Assembly (NCBI RefSeq): GCF_008698145.1
Contig: NZ_RZNZ01000017.1
Coordinates: 1-64,000, forward strand
Direction of reading: 5' to 3'
Origin: Bifidobacterium vespertilionis
Lineage (GTDB): Bacteria; Actinomycetota; Actinomycetes; Actinomycetales; Bifidobacteriaceae
Length of the DNA: 64,000 nt
Shown one piece after another: positions 18,319-26,255 of this stretch. Both the position numbers and the translations under genes were made by a program. The notes beneath the pieces are model-generated. The model had not been told where the DNA came from and did no database searches. It was given only the letters and a program-made list of their open reading frames with translations. Positions within the stretch are counted from its first letter, which is position 1, and each line of letters begins with the position of its first letter.

Positions 18319-19310
18319 TTAGAAGATGCTCGTGTCGGACGCCTTCTTCGAGATGATGTTCGCCAACACCAGGAAGAAGAAGTTCACCAACGTATTGAAC
18401 AGACCGATTGCGGTTGCGTAACTGAACTGGTTGCCGAGAATACCGATGCGGTAGGTGTACGTCGAGATGACCTCGGATGCGGACAGGTTCATCGAGTTCT
18501 GCATGAGGAAGACCTTCTCGAATCCGACGTTGAGCACGTTGCCCATGTTCATGATGAGCAGGATGCCGACGGTGGGCAGAATGGTCGGGATGTCGACGTA
18601 GCGGATGAGCTGGAGACGACCGGCGCCGTCGATCTTCGCCGCCTCGTAGAGCGCGAGGTCGACCGACGAGAGCGCGGCCAGATAGATGATGCAGTTCCAG
18701 CCCACATGCTGCCAGACCTCGGTGATCCAGTAGAGCGGCGTGAACAGGTCGGCGTCGGCCAGTAGGTTCTTGCCCGGGAACAGACGGCCGATCATGCCGG
18801 TGTTCGGGGAGAGGAAGATGTTGATCATCGTCACGATGACGACGGTGGAGATGAAGTGCGGCAGGTAGGTGACGGTCTGCACGAAGGACTTGATCTTCGT
18901 CGAGCCGATCTGGTTGATGAGCAGGGCGAGGATGATCGGGCAGATGAAGCCATGACCAGGGTCCACAGGCTGATGCGCAGCGTGTTGCCCAGGATGTTCG
19001 AGAACATGCCGGACTTGAAGAACTGGTTGAAGTATTTGAATCCGGCGAACGTGCCGCCCATCAGGCCCTCGCGCGGGTTGTAGTTGTAGAACGCGAGGCG
19101 CAGGCCGTACATGGGCACATAGGCGAACAGTGCGATGAAGCACATGGCGGGCAGGCTCATGAGCCACAGCGCGCCGTAGCGCTTGAAATGGCGCACGATC
19201 TTGACGCCGAGCGGCGACTGCTTGGCGAGTTGGATGTTGTCGACGACGACCGCGCCGTCGCCCGACGGTGCTGCAGCCGTAGTCGCCGCAGTCTTACGAG
19301 ATGCAGACAT
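18319..19310 (-). pseudogene. Carbohydrate ABC permease (LplB-like), frameshifted
   Basis: The reading frame starts at ATG 19310 (after GGAAAGCAATCACC) and encodes an LplB-type permease through ILGNTLRISLWTLVM. Near 18950 the frame breaks, and the remainder (GFICPIILALLINQIGSTK, the EAA loop LYEAAKIDGAGRLQLI, and six-helix membrane sequence to SDTSIF) continues in another frame. Restoring one G in the ATGGCTTC context would give the expected TLVMGFICPII. As written, no full-length permease is made and the importer should be inactive. A sequencing error is possible because the lesion is one base in a GG run. Confidence 0.88.
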
Positions 19311-19364
19311 GGTGATTGCTTTCCTTGCTGGCTGAAGAATCTGGATGCGGAAGTGTAAGAGAAA

Positions 19365-19409
19365 GGGCCGGACGGGTTTTTGTGTGGAGAAAAGTCTCCC
19401 GTCCGGCCC
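19365..19409 (-). terminator. Intercistronic stem-loop after the solute-binding protein gene
   Basis: A perfect 12-bp stem (GGGCCGGACGGG at 19365-19376 with CCCGTCCGGCCC at 19398-19409) lies between the lipoprotein stop and the first permease. On the minus strand it is followed by TTTCTCTT. Such hairpins commonly stabilise the abundant binding-protein mRNA and reduce readthrough into permease genes. Confidence 0.75.
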
Positions 19410-19474
19410 CGTGCCGTCCGCGGGCGCGAATCACCCGCGTACGGCCGAATGGTTACAAGTCACTCGGGTGGCGA

Positions 19475-21070
19475 TCACTTGGTGTAGGTGTCGTACCACT
19501 TCTGCCAGAGCTTGACGTTGTCGTTGAGGCCGAGGCTCTCGAGCTGCTTGACGTAGGCGTCCCACTCGCCGTCGATGCCGCCTTCGGCCATCCACTGCGC
19601 GGTCTTTTGAATGGCGGTGTTCATGATCTGCGTGTTGTTGTTGGAGATCGTGGTCGCATCGGTGGCGTCCGGACGCACGTAGTCGGGCATGTAGTCCTTG
19701 ACCGGGTCGAAGTGCGTGCGCTGCTCCTCGTTCGCCTTGTTGACCTCCTGGATGTCGTCGGCGTTGTAGTCGCCCTTGATGGTCACCTCGTCCGGGATCC
19801 AGCCGGCGAGGCGGTCGGCGAAGGAGGGCAGCTTGTTGTCGGCCTTGAGCTGCTTGATCTTGTCGCCATCCATGGTGTAGGTGTGGTTGCCGTCATCGGT
19901 GAGCGCCACACCGAAGGAGCTGACAAACTGCTGGACGGAGTACTTCTCGGAGTAGAGGAGGTTGGCCACCTTGAGCGCCGCGTCCTTGTTTGCCGTTTTG
20001 GCGGCGATGGACAGCTTGAAGTTCTCGAACTCGTTCGACGAGCCGTCCCACACGACCTTGTCCGCGGACACGCCCGGAGCCGCCGGCACCGGCATCGCCT
20101 CGTACTGATCACTCAGATCGCCGAAGTCGGCCAGCGACCAGCCGAAGATCACGCCGGTCTTCGCGGTCTTGCCGTCGTTGGTCTGGTCGGCATAGTAGGC
20201 GTCAGCCTGCTTGGTGGACCAGTCGGCCGGGATCAGACCTTCGGAGATCAGCTTGTTGTAGTACTTGATGACCTCCTTGTACTCATCGGAGACCAGGTAG
20301 CTCTTGACCTCGCCGTCCTTGACGTAGATGCCCTGCGCGCTCGGCCCCTTGTTGTAGCCGGTCACGATGCCGGTCGAGTTGAGCAGCAGCATCGGGCTGT
20401 ACCAGCCGAAGCCGCCGGTGTCCAGGGCGCGGATGTTCATCGGGATCTCATCGGCCTGACCGTTGCCGTTCGGGTCCTTCTCCTTGAACGCCTTGAGGAC
20501 CGTCTCCAGCTCGTCCCACGTGGTCGGGACCTTCAGGCCAAGCTTGTCGAGCCATGCCTTGTTGATCATCATGTTCTGGCCCGAACCGGAGTACGCCTTG
20601 CCGCGGGAGGAGGGCAGGTTGTAGATGTGTCCTTCCGGATCGGCCACGAGCTTCTTCGCAGCCGGCTTCTCGTCGAAGAACTTCTTCACGTTCGGCAGCT
20701 TGTCCATGTCATCGGAGAGATCCTCGAACAGATCCGGGAACTGTGCGGCATCATCCGGACTGAACGCGCGCAGGGAGATGTCGGCGATCTCGCCGCCGGA
20801 CATCGACGGGTTCTTCTGCTGGCCCCACTGGTCGTCGGTGACCTCCTGCCACTCGATCTTGACGCCGGCCTCCGTTTCGAGGTCCTTAGCCCACTGCATG
20901 TTCGCGATCTTGTCGGTGTTGGTGTTCTTGACGACCAGGATCTTGAGGATCGGCTTGCCGTCCTCCGTGGTCGTCGTCTCGCTGCTGCCGCCGCAGGCCG
21001 CCACCGTGCCTAGCATCGCGATCGCCGAGATCGCCGCCAGCGCCTTCGTCATCACACTTCTGCGTGTCAT
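19475..21070 (-). CDS. Carbohydrate-binding lipoprotein (LplA-like SBP)
   Basis: A 531 aa extracellular solute-binding lipoprotein. The N terminus MTRRSVMTKALAAISAIAML is a signal peptide ending in the lipobox TVAAC, so Cys26 would be lipidated. The mature protein has the large LplA-like fold of family 1-type binding proteins (ILVVKNTNTDKIANMQWAKD, GGEIADISLRAFSPDDAAQFPDL, NMMINKAWLDKLGLKVPTTWDELETVLKAF). It would capture oligosaccharides for the LplB/LplC-type permeases encoded downstream. GAAAGGAACATCA precedes the ATG. It is the first gene of the polysaccharide operon and faces a divergent lacI gene, which probably regulates it. Confidence 0.93.
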   Translation of the reverse strand: MTRRSVMTKALAAISAIAMLGTVAACGGSSETTTTEDGKPILKILVVKNTNTDKIANMQWAKDLETEAGVKIEWQEVTDDQWGQQKNPSMSGGEIADISLRAFSPDDAAQFPDLFEDLSDDMDKLPNVKKFFDEKPAAKKLVADPEGHIYNLPSSRGKAYSGSGQNMMINKAWLDKLGLKVPTTWDELETVLKAFKEKDPNGNGQADEIPMNIRALDTGGFGWYSPMLLLNSTGIVTGYNKGPSAQGIYVKDGEVKSYLVSDEYKEVIKYYNKLISEGLIPADWSTKQADAYYADQTNDGKTAKTGVIFGWSLADFGDLSDQYEAMPVPAAPGVSADKVVWDGSSNEFENFKLSIAAKTANKDAALKVANLLYSEKYSVQQFVSSFGVALTDDGNHTYTMDGDKIKQLKADNKLPSFADRLAGWIPDEVTIKGDYNADDIQEVNKANEEQRTHFDPVKDYMPDYVRPDATDATTISNNNTQIMNTAIQKTAQWMAEGGIDGEWDAYVKQLESLGLNDNVKLWQKWYDTYTK

Positions 21071-21402
21071 TGATGTTCCTTTCCTCGCCCCCGACCTCGT
21101 TGTGTCCGGGAGTGTCTCCCCTTCCCCATGCCGCCGTACGGGCCGGTTTCCACGTGAAAGGCTGACTGTGTTGTCTGCGTTACGAAACGATTCGGTGGGC
21201 TGCAGTACCCTCCGGAGGTTCGCTTTGTTTTCGCAACGCTGCGATTCTATATCGATTCGACAGCGAAGTCAAATCCCTGCGACACGCCTAGTTTTTCCTC
21301 AAATCCCTTCAATTCCAACAAATATCGCCTATCGAACGCGCGACACGCGCAATTCAGAGCGATGCGATTTTGCGAGTACCATCACAGTCAGATCGTATGA
21401 AC

Positions 21403-21420
21403 CATCGAATCATTTCGATG
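21403..21420. promoter_or_regulatory. Candidate LacI-type operator in the 21071-21525 divergent promoter region
   Basis: The 455 bp between the lipoprotein gene and the divergent lacI gene holds no gene. It contains an inverted repeat with 7-bp arms (CATCGAA at 21403-21409, TTCGATG at 21414-21420) and related half-sites such as ACGAAACGATTCGG near 21181 and ATCGATTCGA near 21250. The placement suggests binding of the adjacent LacI protein to both promoters. No assay or motif search backs this. Confidence 0.45.
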
Positions 21421-21525
21421 CAGACGTACGAACATGTTCGTGCCCTTCCGCACAGGAGGCCGTCTAAGATCCGGCCGATGAGGAGGCCGCACAGACCGCA
21501 AGAGACAGGACGAAGGACGACGAAG

Positions 21526-22587
21526 ATGGTCACCCTCAAGGACGTGGCAGCCAAGGCCGGCGTGTCACCATCAACCGCATCGGGCGCGTTGCGGCGACTC
21601 TCGTATGTGCGCCCGGAAACCGCCGAACGAGTGCTCAAGGCCGCCCAGGACCTGAACTACAGCACCAACGTCTCGGCTCGGGCGCTGCGCTCGGGCCGTA
21701 CCGGCATCTTCTCGCTGGTCATCCCCACCGTGGACATCCCGTTCTACGGACGCCTCGTCACCGCGATGGAGGCAAGCGTCGAACGGCACGGATATCAGCT
21801 CATCATCCAGCAGACCAGATTCGAGGCGGATCGCGAACGGCAGCTGATCGCACAGTCGGACGACACGCTTTCGGAGGGCATGTTCCTGCTGGCCGCCAAA
21901 ACCGACAGCCGGGAGGTGGCACGCCTCGCGGGCGACCATCCGACCGTGATGTTCGAGGACTACAGCACCGACATCGTCATCGATTCGGTCAACGCTCCCA
22001 GCACCGGCGGCATCGATCGGGCCATCCGCCATCTTGTCGGACGGGGCCGCACACGGATCTGCGTGGCAGGCGCCACCATACCGTTGCATGCCATGGCCGA
22101 CGTATCCAGCAGCAGCCGCGCACGCTACGAACGGGCGCGTTCGGCGGTCAACGCCTTCGATGAGTTGGGAATCTCCGGCGATTGCGGCGCCATTGACTGC
22201 GACTGGGTCGCGAACGGCGGCACCGACGTCGGCCACCGCATCGCCGACACCGCGACCGGTCGGACCGACGACGGCAGACCTGCAGGACTCCGATACGACG
22301 CGGTATGCTGCATGAACGACGACATCGCGCTCGGTGTGCTCCGCGGTCTTGCCGATCGCGGCGTGCGCGTACCCGAGGACGTGGCGGTGACCGGATTCGA
22401 TGGCATTCCGCAGGGCGAATGGAGCGTGCCGAGCCTGACGACCATCGCGCTCGACTACGAGGGCATGGCCGAGACGGCCGTGACCATGATGCTGCGCAAA
22501 TTCGGCGACAACCCGGTCTCGATGCCCCAACGGGTCATCGCCGGATTCCGCCTCATCGAACGCGGTTCGACGGCCGTATCTCAGTAG
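21526..22587 (+). CDS. LacI-family transcriptional regulator of the polysaccharide locus
   Basis: A 353 aa LacI/GalR repressor. The helix-turn-helix is at the very N terminus (TLKDVAAKAGVSPSTASGAL), followed by hinge helix SARALRSG and a periplasmic-binding-protein-like sensor domain (IFSLVIPTVDIPFYGRLVTAME, CCMNDDIALGVLRGLADRGV, VAVTGFDGIPQGEWSVPSLTTI). ATG 21526 is preceded by AAGGACG; longer in-frame starts lack support. It is divergent from the lipoprotein operon and convergent with the GH-A hydrolase gene, whose stop overlaps its own by 7 bp. The ligand is likely a sugar released from the locus substrate. Confidence 0.92.
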   Translation: MVTLKDVAAKAGVSPSTASGALRRLSYVRPETAERVLKAAQDLNYSTNVSARALRSGRTGIFSLVIPTVDIPFYGRLVTAMEASVERHGYQLIIQQTRFEADRERQLIAQSDDTLSEGMFLLAAKTDSREVARLAGDHPTVMFEDYSTDIVIDSVNAPSTGGIDRAIRHLVGRGRTRICVAGATIPLHAMADVSSSSRARYERARSAVNAFDELGISGDCGAIDCDWVANGGTDVGHRIADTATGRTDDGRPAGLRYDAVCCMNDDIALGVLRGLADRGVRVPEDVAVTGFDGIPQGEWSVPSLTTIALDYEGMAETAVTMMLRKFGDNPVSMPQRVIAGFRLIERGSTAVSQ

Positions 22588-24776
22588 TGGATCGGGTTGA
22601 TCTCCTCGGGGATGCGGTCGAACGCCCCGCGCTCCCCCGCCGCGACCTCGTATAGCGACCGATGGCAGGCGCGCATCGCCTCGGCCATCTCCGGATACTC
22701 CTGCATGCACACATCCACCAAGCCGATCTGGTAGTTCTCGCCGTCGAAGCGGCCAAGCGGACTCTGATCGTTGTACTGGAAGTAGTGCGCGCCGACGAAG
22801 TACGGGCTGCGCGCGGCCTGCTCGACGTAGTACCGGTAGGCCACGCCGCGTTCTGCCTGCGTGGTGACGCCACGGATGCCGTGGGCGGTCAGGCCACGGT
22901 CGAGCGCTCCGTGGTGGAACTCGCCGACCATGACCGGCATGTCGAGCATGCGCCCGACCTGCTCGACCTGGTCATAGGCGGTGCGCTGGTAGCTGTTGAT
23001 CGAGAACACGTCGTAGCAGTCGGCTCCGGCGAGCAGGCTTCGATCGGTGATGTACGCGTAGCGCATGCCGAGGTTCAGGTGATGCGGGTCGATTCGGCGC
23101 AACGCCTCAGCGGGCACGCGCACATAGCGATCGATGAGCAGCGTCGAGAACGCACGCAGATCGTCAAGACTGCCCGGCAGGGCCGTGGCCAGACGGAAAC
23201 GCGGTTCGGCGATGATCGCGTCGAACGAGGCGAACGACGCCGCCCATGCCGCGTTGAGCGCGTCGACTTCGCCGTTGTAGCGCTCCTTCAGCCATTCGAC
23301 GAACCGCCGCTTCGAGACGAGGTCGGCGGGGTTGGCGAGCATCTCCTCTACGATGTTGAGATCGTAGACGAACGCCCAGTTCGGCTCGTTGCGCATGAAA
23401 TAGCCGATCAGGTTCGTTTCGTCCCTCCACGGGAGCAGACCTTGCGCGTATCGTTCGGCGTCGCGCGCGTATTCGGGCGAGAACACATCCGGGAAGTCGC
23501 GAAACAGCATGGTCTCGGTCTTCGGAAATCCCCCGTTCAGTTCGTCGGCGGGAAGGACGTACGGGATGCCGGCCCTGCGGATGAACCTGCGATCGGACCA
23601 GTTGCCGATCGTGTTGACGCCCCAGTCGGTCAGGTGATTGCGGGTGATGCGCGTCCACGCCTCATACCAGTCGTCGCCGAACGCGACGCGCAGATTGGCC
23701 TGCCCGTAGTCGTACGAGGCGTTGACGCCGTTGCAGCCCGCAGGATCGTGGCGCCACGAGAACGACGGGTCGCCGAAATCGGTGGCTGCATTCGTTCCTT
23801 GGCGCCCACTCCCGGAACCGGCTGCGGCCTTCGCGATCGCCTGGTCCAGCAGCCCGGCCGTGTGAGCGTCCAGCCAGGGGCGCATCGGGTCGAGTCGGGT
23901 CTGGATGCCCGCGCCGACGCAGTCGACGCCGGTCGAGAGGAACGCACCGCCTTCCGGGTCCACGAGCCAGAATCGCCCCGGTGTGCCGTCGGGGTTCGTC
24001 TCCCGTTCGACGCGGAACCAGCCGGTCGCCTCGAATCGTCTGCCGGTCCAGCCGCCGAAGCGGTCCCATACGGGGAATGCTGCGTACGGGTGATCGACGG
24101 CATGCGGGGAATGCGACTCGTTCCCGCGCGGATCAGATTCCCGGTCAGGTCCGCCGCCGGGTTCGCCATCGATCCCGTATCGTGCGTCTTCGGAATCGGC
24201 CATGGCCCGCAGCCCCGCGCTGCATGCGGCGCGATCGGGAACCTTGCCGGGCCATTCGCCGGGCTTCCACTGGCCGAGTTCGTCGATCAGGGGCTTTACG
24301 GGGATGTCGATCCGTGGTATGTCATCCAGGAGCTCGCACGGCCACAGGCGGAGCCTGCGCCCCGGGAATCCGGGGGTAGCCGACAGCGCGATGGACGCGA
24401 TGTCGTCGCGGCGGATCCGCTTGCCGAACAGCGTCATCTTGAGACGCCCCAACGTGCGCGGAGCGAACAAGGTCTGGCCGTCCAGCCAGGTGAAATCGAA
24501 CGAAACCGGCACCTCGACTCCGGGCAGGATGCCGAAGACCGCGCGCAGGGTCGGATCCTCGCCGCGCTCGCGCTGGCCGGCCTCGTAGAACGCGAGCTGC
24601 AGACAGACGGAATAGCTGTCGAGGCTCTGCGCGCGCACGAGGAGCGCCGCGGTGGATTCGAGCGCGACGGCCGCTTCGGGCATCACGGCACGCTCGAACA
24701 CCGTCAAATCGACGCCGTCGGTGGAATAGTCAAGATCGATCGGCCCGCTTTGGCCGGGAACACAGGGCAACCGCAT
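22581..24776 (-). CDS. Clan GH-A glycoside hydrolase (agarase/GH42/GH50-like)
   Basis: A 731 aa protein with no signal peptide. Residues 1-200 form a beta-rich module; then comes FRVERETNPDGTPGRFWLVDPEGGAFLSTGVDCVG-type sequence typical of agarase- and GH50-like barrels, and a TIM barrel with the acid/base Glu464 (FMRNEPNW) and a likely nucleophile Glu619 (VGEFHHGALD). Two consecutive catalytic glutamates after strands 4 and 7 define clan GH-A. Agarose is improbable for a bifidobacterium; cleavage of beta-galactosidic or related bonds in plant glycan is more likely. GAGG lies close before the ATG. A perfect palindromic operator sits 14 bp upstream, so the divergent lacI at 24974 probably controls it. 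Confidence 0.72.
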   Translation of the reverse strand: MRLPCVPGQSGPIDLDYSTDGVDLTVFERAVMPEAAVALESTAALLVRAQSLDSYSVCLQLAFYEAGQRERGEDPTLRAVFGILPGVEVPVSFDFTWLDGQTLFAPRTLGRLKMTLFGKRIRRDDIASIALSATPGFPGRRLRLWPCELLDDIPRIDIPVKPLIDELGQWKPGEWPGKVPDRAACSAGLRAMADSEDARYGIDGEPGGGPDRESDPRGNESHSPHAVDHPYAAFPVWDRFGGWTGRRFEATGWFRVERETNPDGTPGRFWLVDPEGGAFLSTGVDCVGAGIQTRLDPMRPWLDAHTAGLLDQAIAKAAAGSGSGRQGTNAATDFGDPSFSWRHDPAGCNGVNASYDYGQANLRVAFGDDWYEAWTRITRNHLTDWGVNTIGNWSDRRFIRRAGIPYVLPADELNGGFPKTETMLFRDFPDVFSPEYARDAERYAQGLLPWRDETNLIGYFMRNEPNWAFVYDLNIVEEMLANPADLVSKRRFVEWLKERYNGEVDALNAAWAASFASFDAIIAEPRFRLATALPGSLDDLRAFSTLLIDRYVRVPAEALRRIDPHHLNLGMRYAYITDRSLLAGADCYDVFSINSYQRTAYDQVEQVGRMLDMPVMVGEFHHGALDRGLTAHGIRGVTTQAERGVAYRYYVEQAARSPYFVGAHYFQYNDQSPLGRFDGENYQIGLVDVCMQEYPEMAEAMRACHRSLYEVAAGERGAFDRIPEEINPIHY

Positions 24777-24789
24777 ACTTCCTCGCTTC

Positions 24790-24803
24790 GGTTAACGTTA
24801 ACC
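24790..24803. promoter_or_regulatory. Palindromic LacI operator
   Basis: GGTTAACGTTAACC is a perfect 14-bp palindrome with the central CG typical of LacI-family operators. It lies 14-27 bp upstream of the GH-A hydrolase start and about 170 bp upstream of the divergent lacI gene at 24974. Confidence 0.7.
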
Positions 24804-24973
24804 TTTCCCATCACCCTTCATGATAGGCCACAACCCGAAACACACGACGCCATCGGTGACGCGGCATTGAATCGCAACGATATGATTCTATCTGAACCGT
24901 GCGATCTTCCACCCATGCGCTAGGCTGGAGTCCGCAAATACCGGCGAAAACGGAAATGGATGGCATGGCGCCT

Positions 24974-26005
24974 ATGGCGACTTTGAAGGATGTGGCGGCC
25001 CTGGCGGGCGTGTCGATGAGCACCGCCGGAGCGGCGATACGCGGGGAGGATATCGTTAAACCCGTCACGCGCGACAAAGTGCTCGCCGCGGCCAAGCAGC
25101 TCGGCTACTCCCCCAACCTGTCGGCGCGATTCCTCAAGAAGGGCCGCACCGGATCGATCGCGGCCCTGATCCCCAGCATCACGCACCCCTACTACGCGAA
25201 TCTGGTGGCAGCCATTTCCAAGGCGGCCGGCAAGCGCCACCTGCGCACGCTCATCATGCAGACCGGATACAACATGGACACCGAAACCGATATCGTCAAG
25301 CAGATCAACTCGGCCGTATGCGATGGACTGATCCTCAATGCCAGCAATGTCGACGACAGACACCTCAAGGCTATGCTCGGCAATCATCCGACCGTCCTGC
25401 TCAACTATCAGGTCGACGATCCGCTGTTCGACAACGTGCTGCCGCCATTGTCCCGCGGAGCCGCATCGTTCGGATATCTGGCCGGACGCGGCTACCGGCA
25501 TGCGTGCATCGTCGGCGGGCATCCGCTCGACAAACTCACCGACGATCCCGGCGGCCGCTCTCCGGCCATCCGATACACCGTCGCGGCGATGAAGGACAGT
25601 GGACTGGGAGACGAGCACGACTTCGTGGAATGCAACTGGGAGACGACCTCGGCTATCGCCGCGGCGCACAGACTGTGCGAGACAGATACGGACGGCACCC
25701 GCATGGTCGACCGGTATGACGTGTTCTATTGCATGAACGATCTGATCGCCTACGGACTGATCCGCGGATTCCACGACGAGGGCGTGCGCGTGCCACAGGA
25801 CAAGGCGGTGTTCGGCAACGACGGCATCTACGCCTACGGCGAGCAGTTCACCGTGCCCACCCTGTCGACCATGGCGCTGGACTATGACGACACGGCCGAA
25901 AAGGCCTTGGACATGCTGGTTGACCAGATCGAGCATCCGGACGTGCAGCGCGAACCGCGGGTGGAACGGGGCCGCAGCCGTCTGGTCATCGGGGAATCGG
26001 CGTAG
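24974..26005 (+). CDS. LacI-family transcriptional regulator
   Basis: A 343 aa LacI/GalR-type repressor: HTH in TLKDVAALAGVSMSTAGAAI, hinge SARFLKKGRTGSI, then the sensor domain (IAALIPSITHPYYANLVAAISKA, FYCMNDLIAYGLIRGFHDEGV, KAVFGNDGIYAYGEQFTVPTLSTMALDY). It is a paralogue of the regulator at 21526. ATG 24974 begins directly at the family consensus; ATG 24965 would add three residues and has better spacing to GGA. It faces the GH-A hydrolase gene, and the palindrome at 24790-24803 is its probable operator. Its 3' end overlaps the antisense YesL remnant by about 20 bp. Confidence 0.9.
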   Translation: MATLKDVAALAGVSMSTAGAAIRGEDIVKPVTRDKVLAAAKQLGYSPNLSARFLKKGRTGSIAALIPSITHPYYANLVAAISKAAGKRHLRTLIMQTGYNMDTETDIVKQINSAVCDGLILNASNVDDRHLKAMLGNHPTVLLNYQVDDPLFDNVLPPLSRGAASFGYLAGRGYRHACIVGGHPLDKLTDDPGGRSPAIRYTVAAMKDSGLGDEHDFVECNWETTSAIAAAHRLCETDTDGTRMVDRYDVFYCMNDLIAYGLIRGFHDEGVRVPQDKAVFGNDGIYAYGEQFTVPTLSTMALDYDDTAEKALDMLVDQIEHPDVQREPRVERGRSRLVIGESA

Positions 26006-26101
26006 AGGCAGTACCGGCGGTCTTCGGCGGCGCCAGGACGTGGATGTCCATGCCGGGCAGACGGCCGTACGCGTAGATCGCCACCATGGTGAGGAACACG
26101 G
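25986..26101 (-). pseudogene. C-terminal remnant of a YesL/DUF624 gene
   Basis: Read on the minus strand, about 34 codons give VFLTMVAIYAYGRLPGMDIH followed by VLAPP and a TGA at 25986. This matches the C-terminal part of the intact YesL-like protein at 6787-7548 (VFATMMAIYSWGRLPGMDVH). The rest of the gene is missing: upstream sequence is a BOX-like repeat beginning at about 26102. The nucleotide match is diverged, so it is a paralogue or a copy from another locus, not a recent duplication. Confidence 0.8.
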
Positions 26102-26250
26102 GCGAAGCGAAGGATCCTTGGACTTGTGCGCCAATTACCAATGCGAAATGACGAAGGATCCTTCGGCTTCGCTCAGGATGACGGAGATGATTCCCATCCT
26201 GAGCGAAGCGTAGCGGAGTCGAAGGATCCTTCGTTTCCTTCGTGATGACG
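26102..26250. repeat. BOX-like (MITE-like) repeat cluster
   Basis: Two adjoining copies of the TCATCCTGAGCG/CGCTCAGGATGA element. The inner sequence AATGCGAAATGACGAAGGATC is the part also found near 39325. GAGCGAAGCG and GGAGTCGAAGGATCCTTCG follow. The last 40 bp (26211-26250) align with 7831-7868 on the other side of the polysaccharide locus. Confidence 0.8.
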
Positions 26251-26255
26251 GAAAT

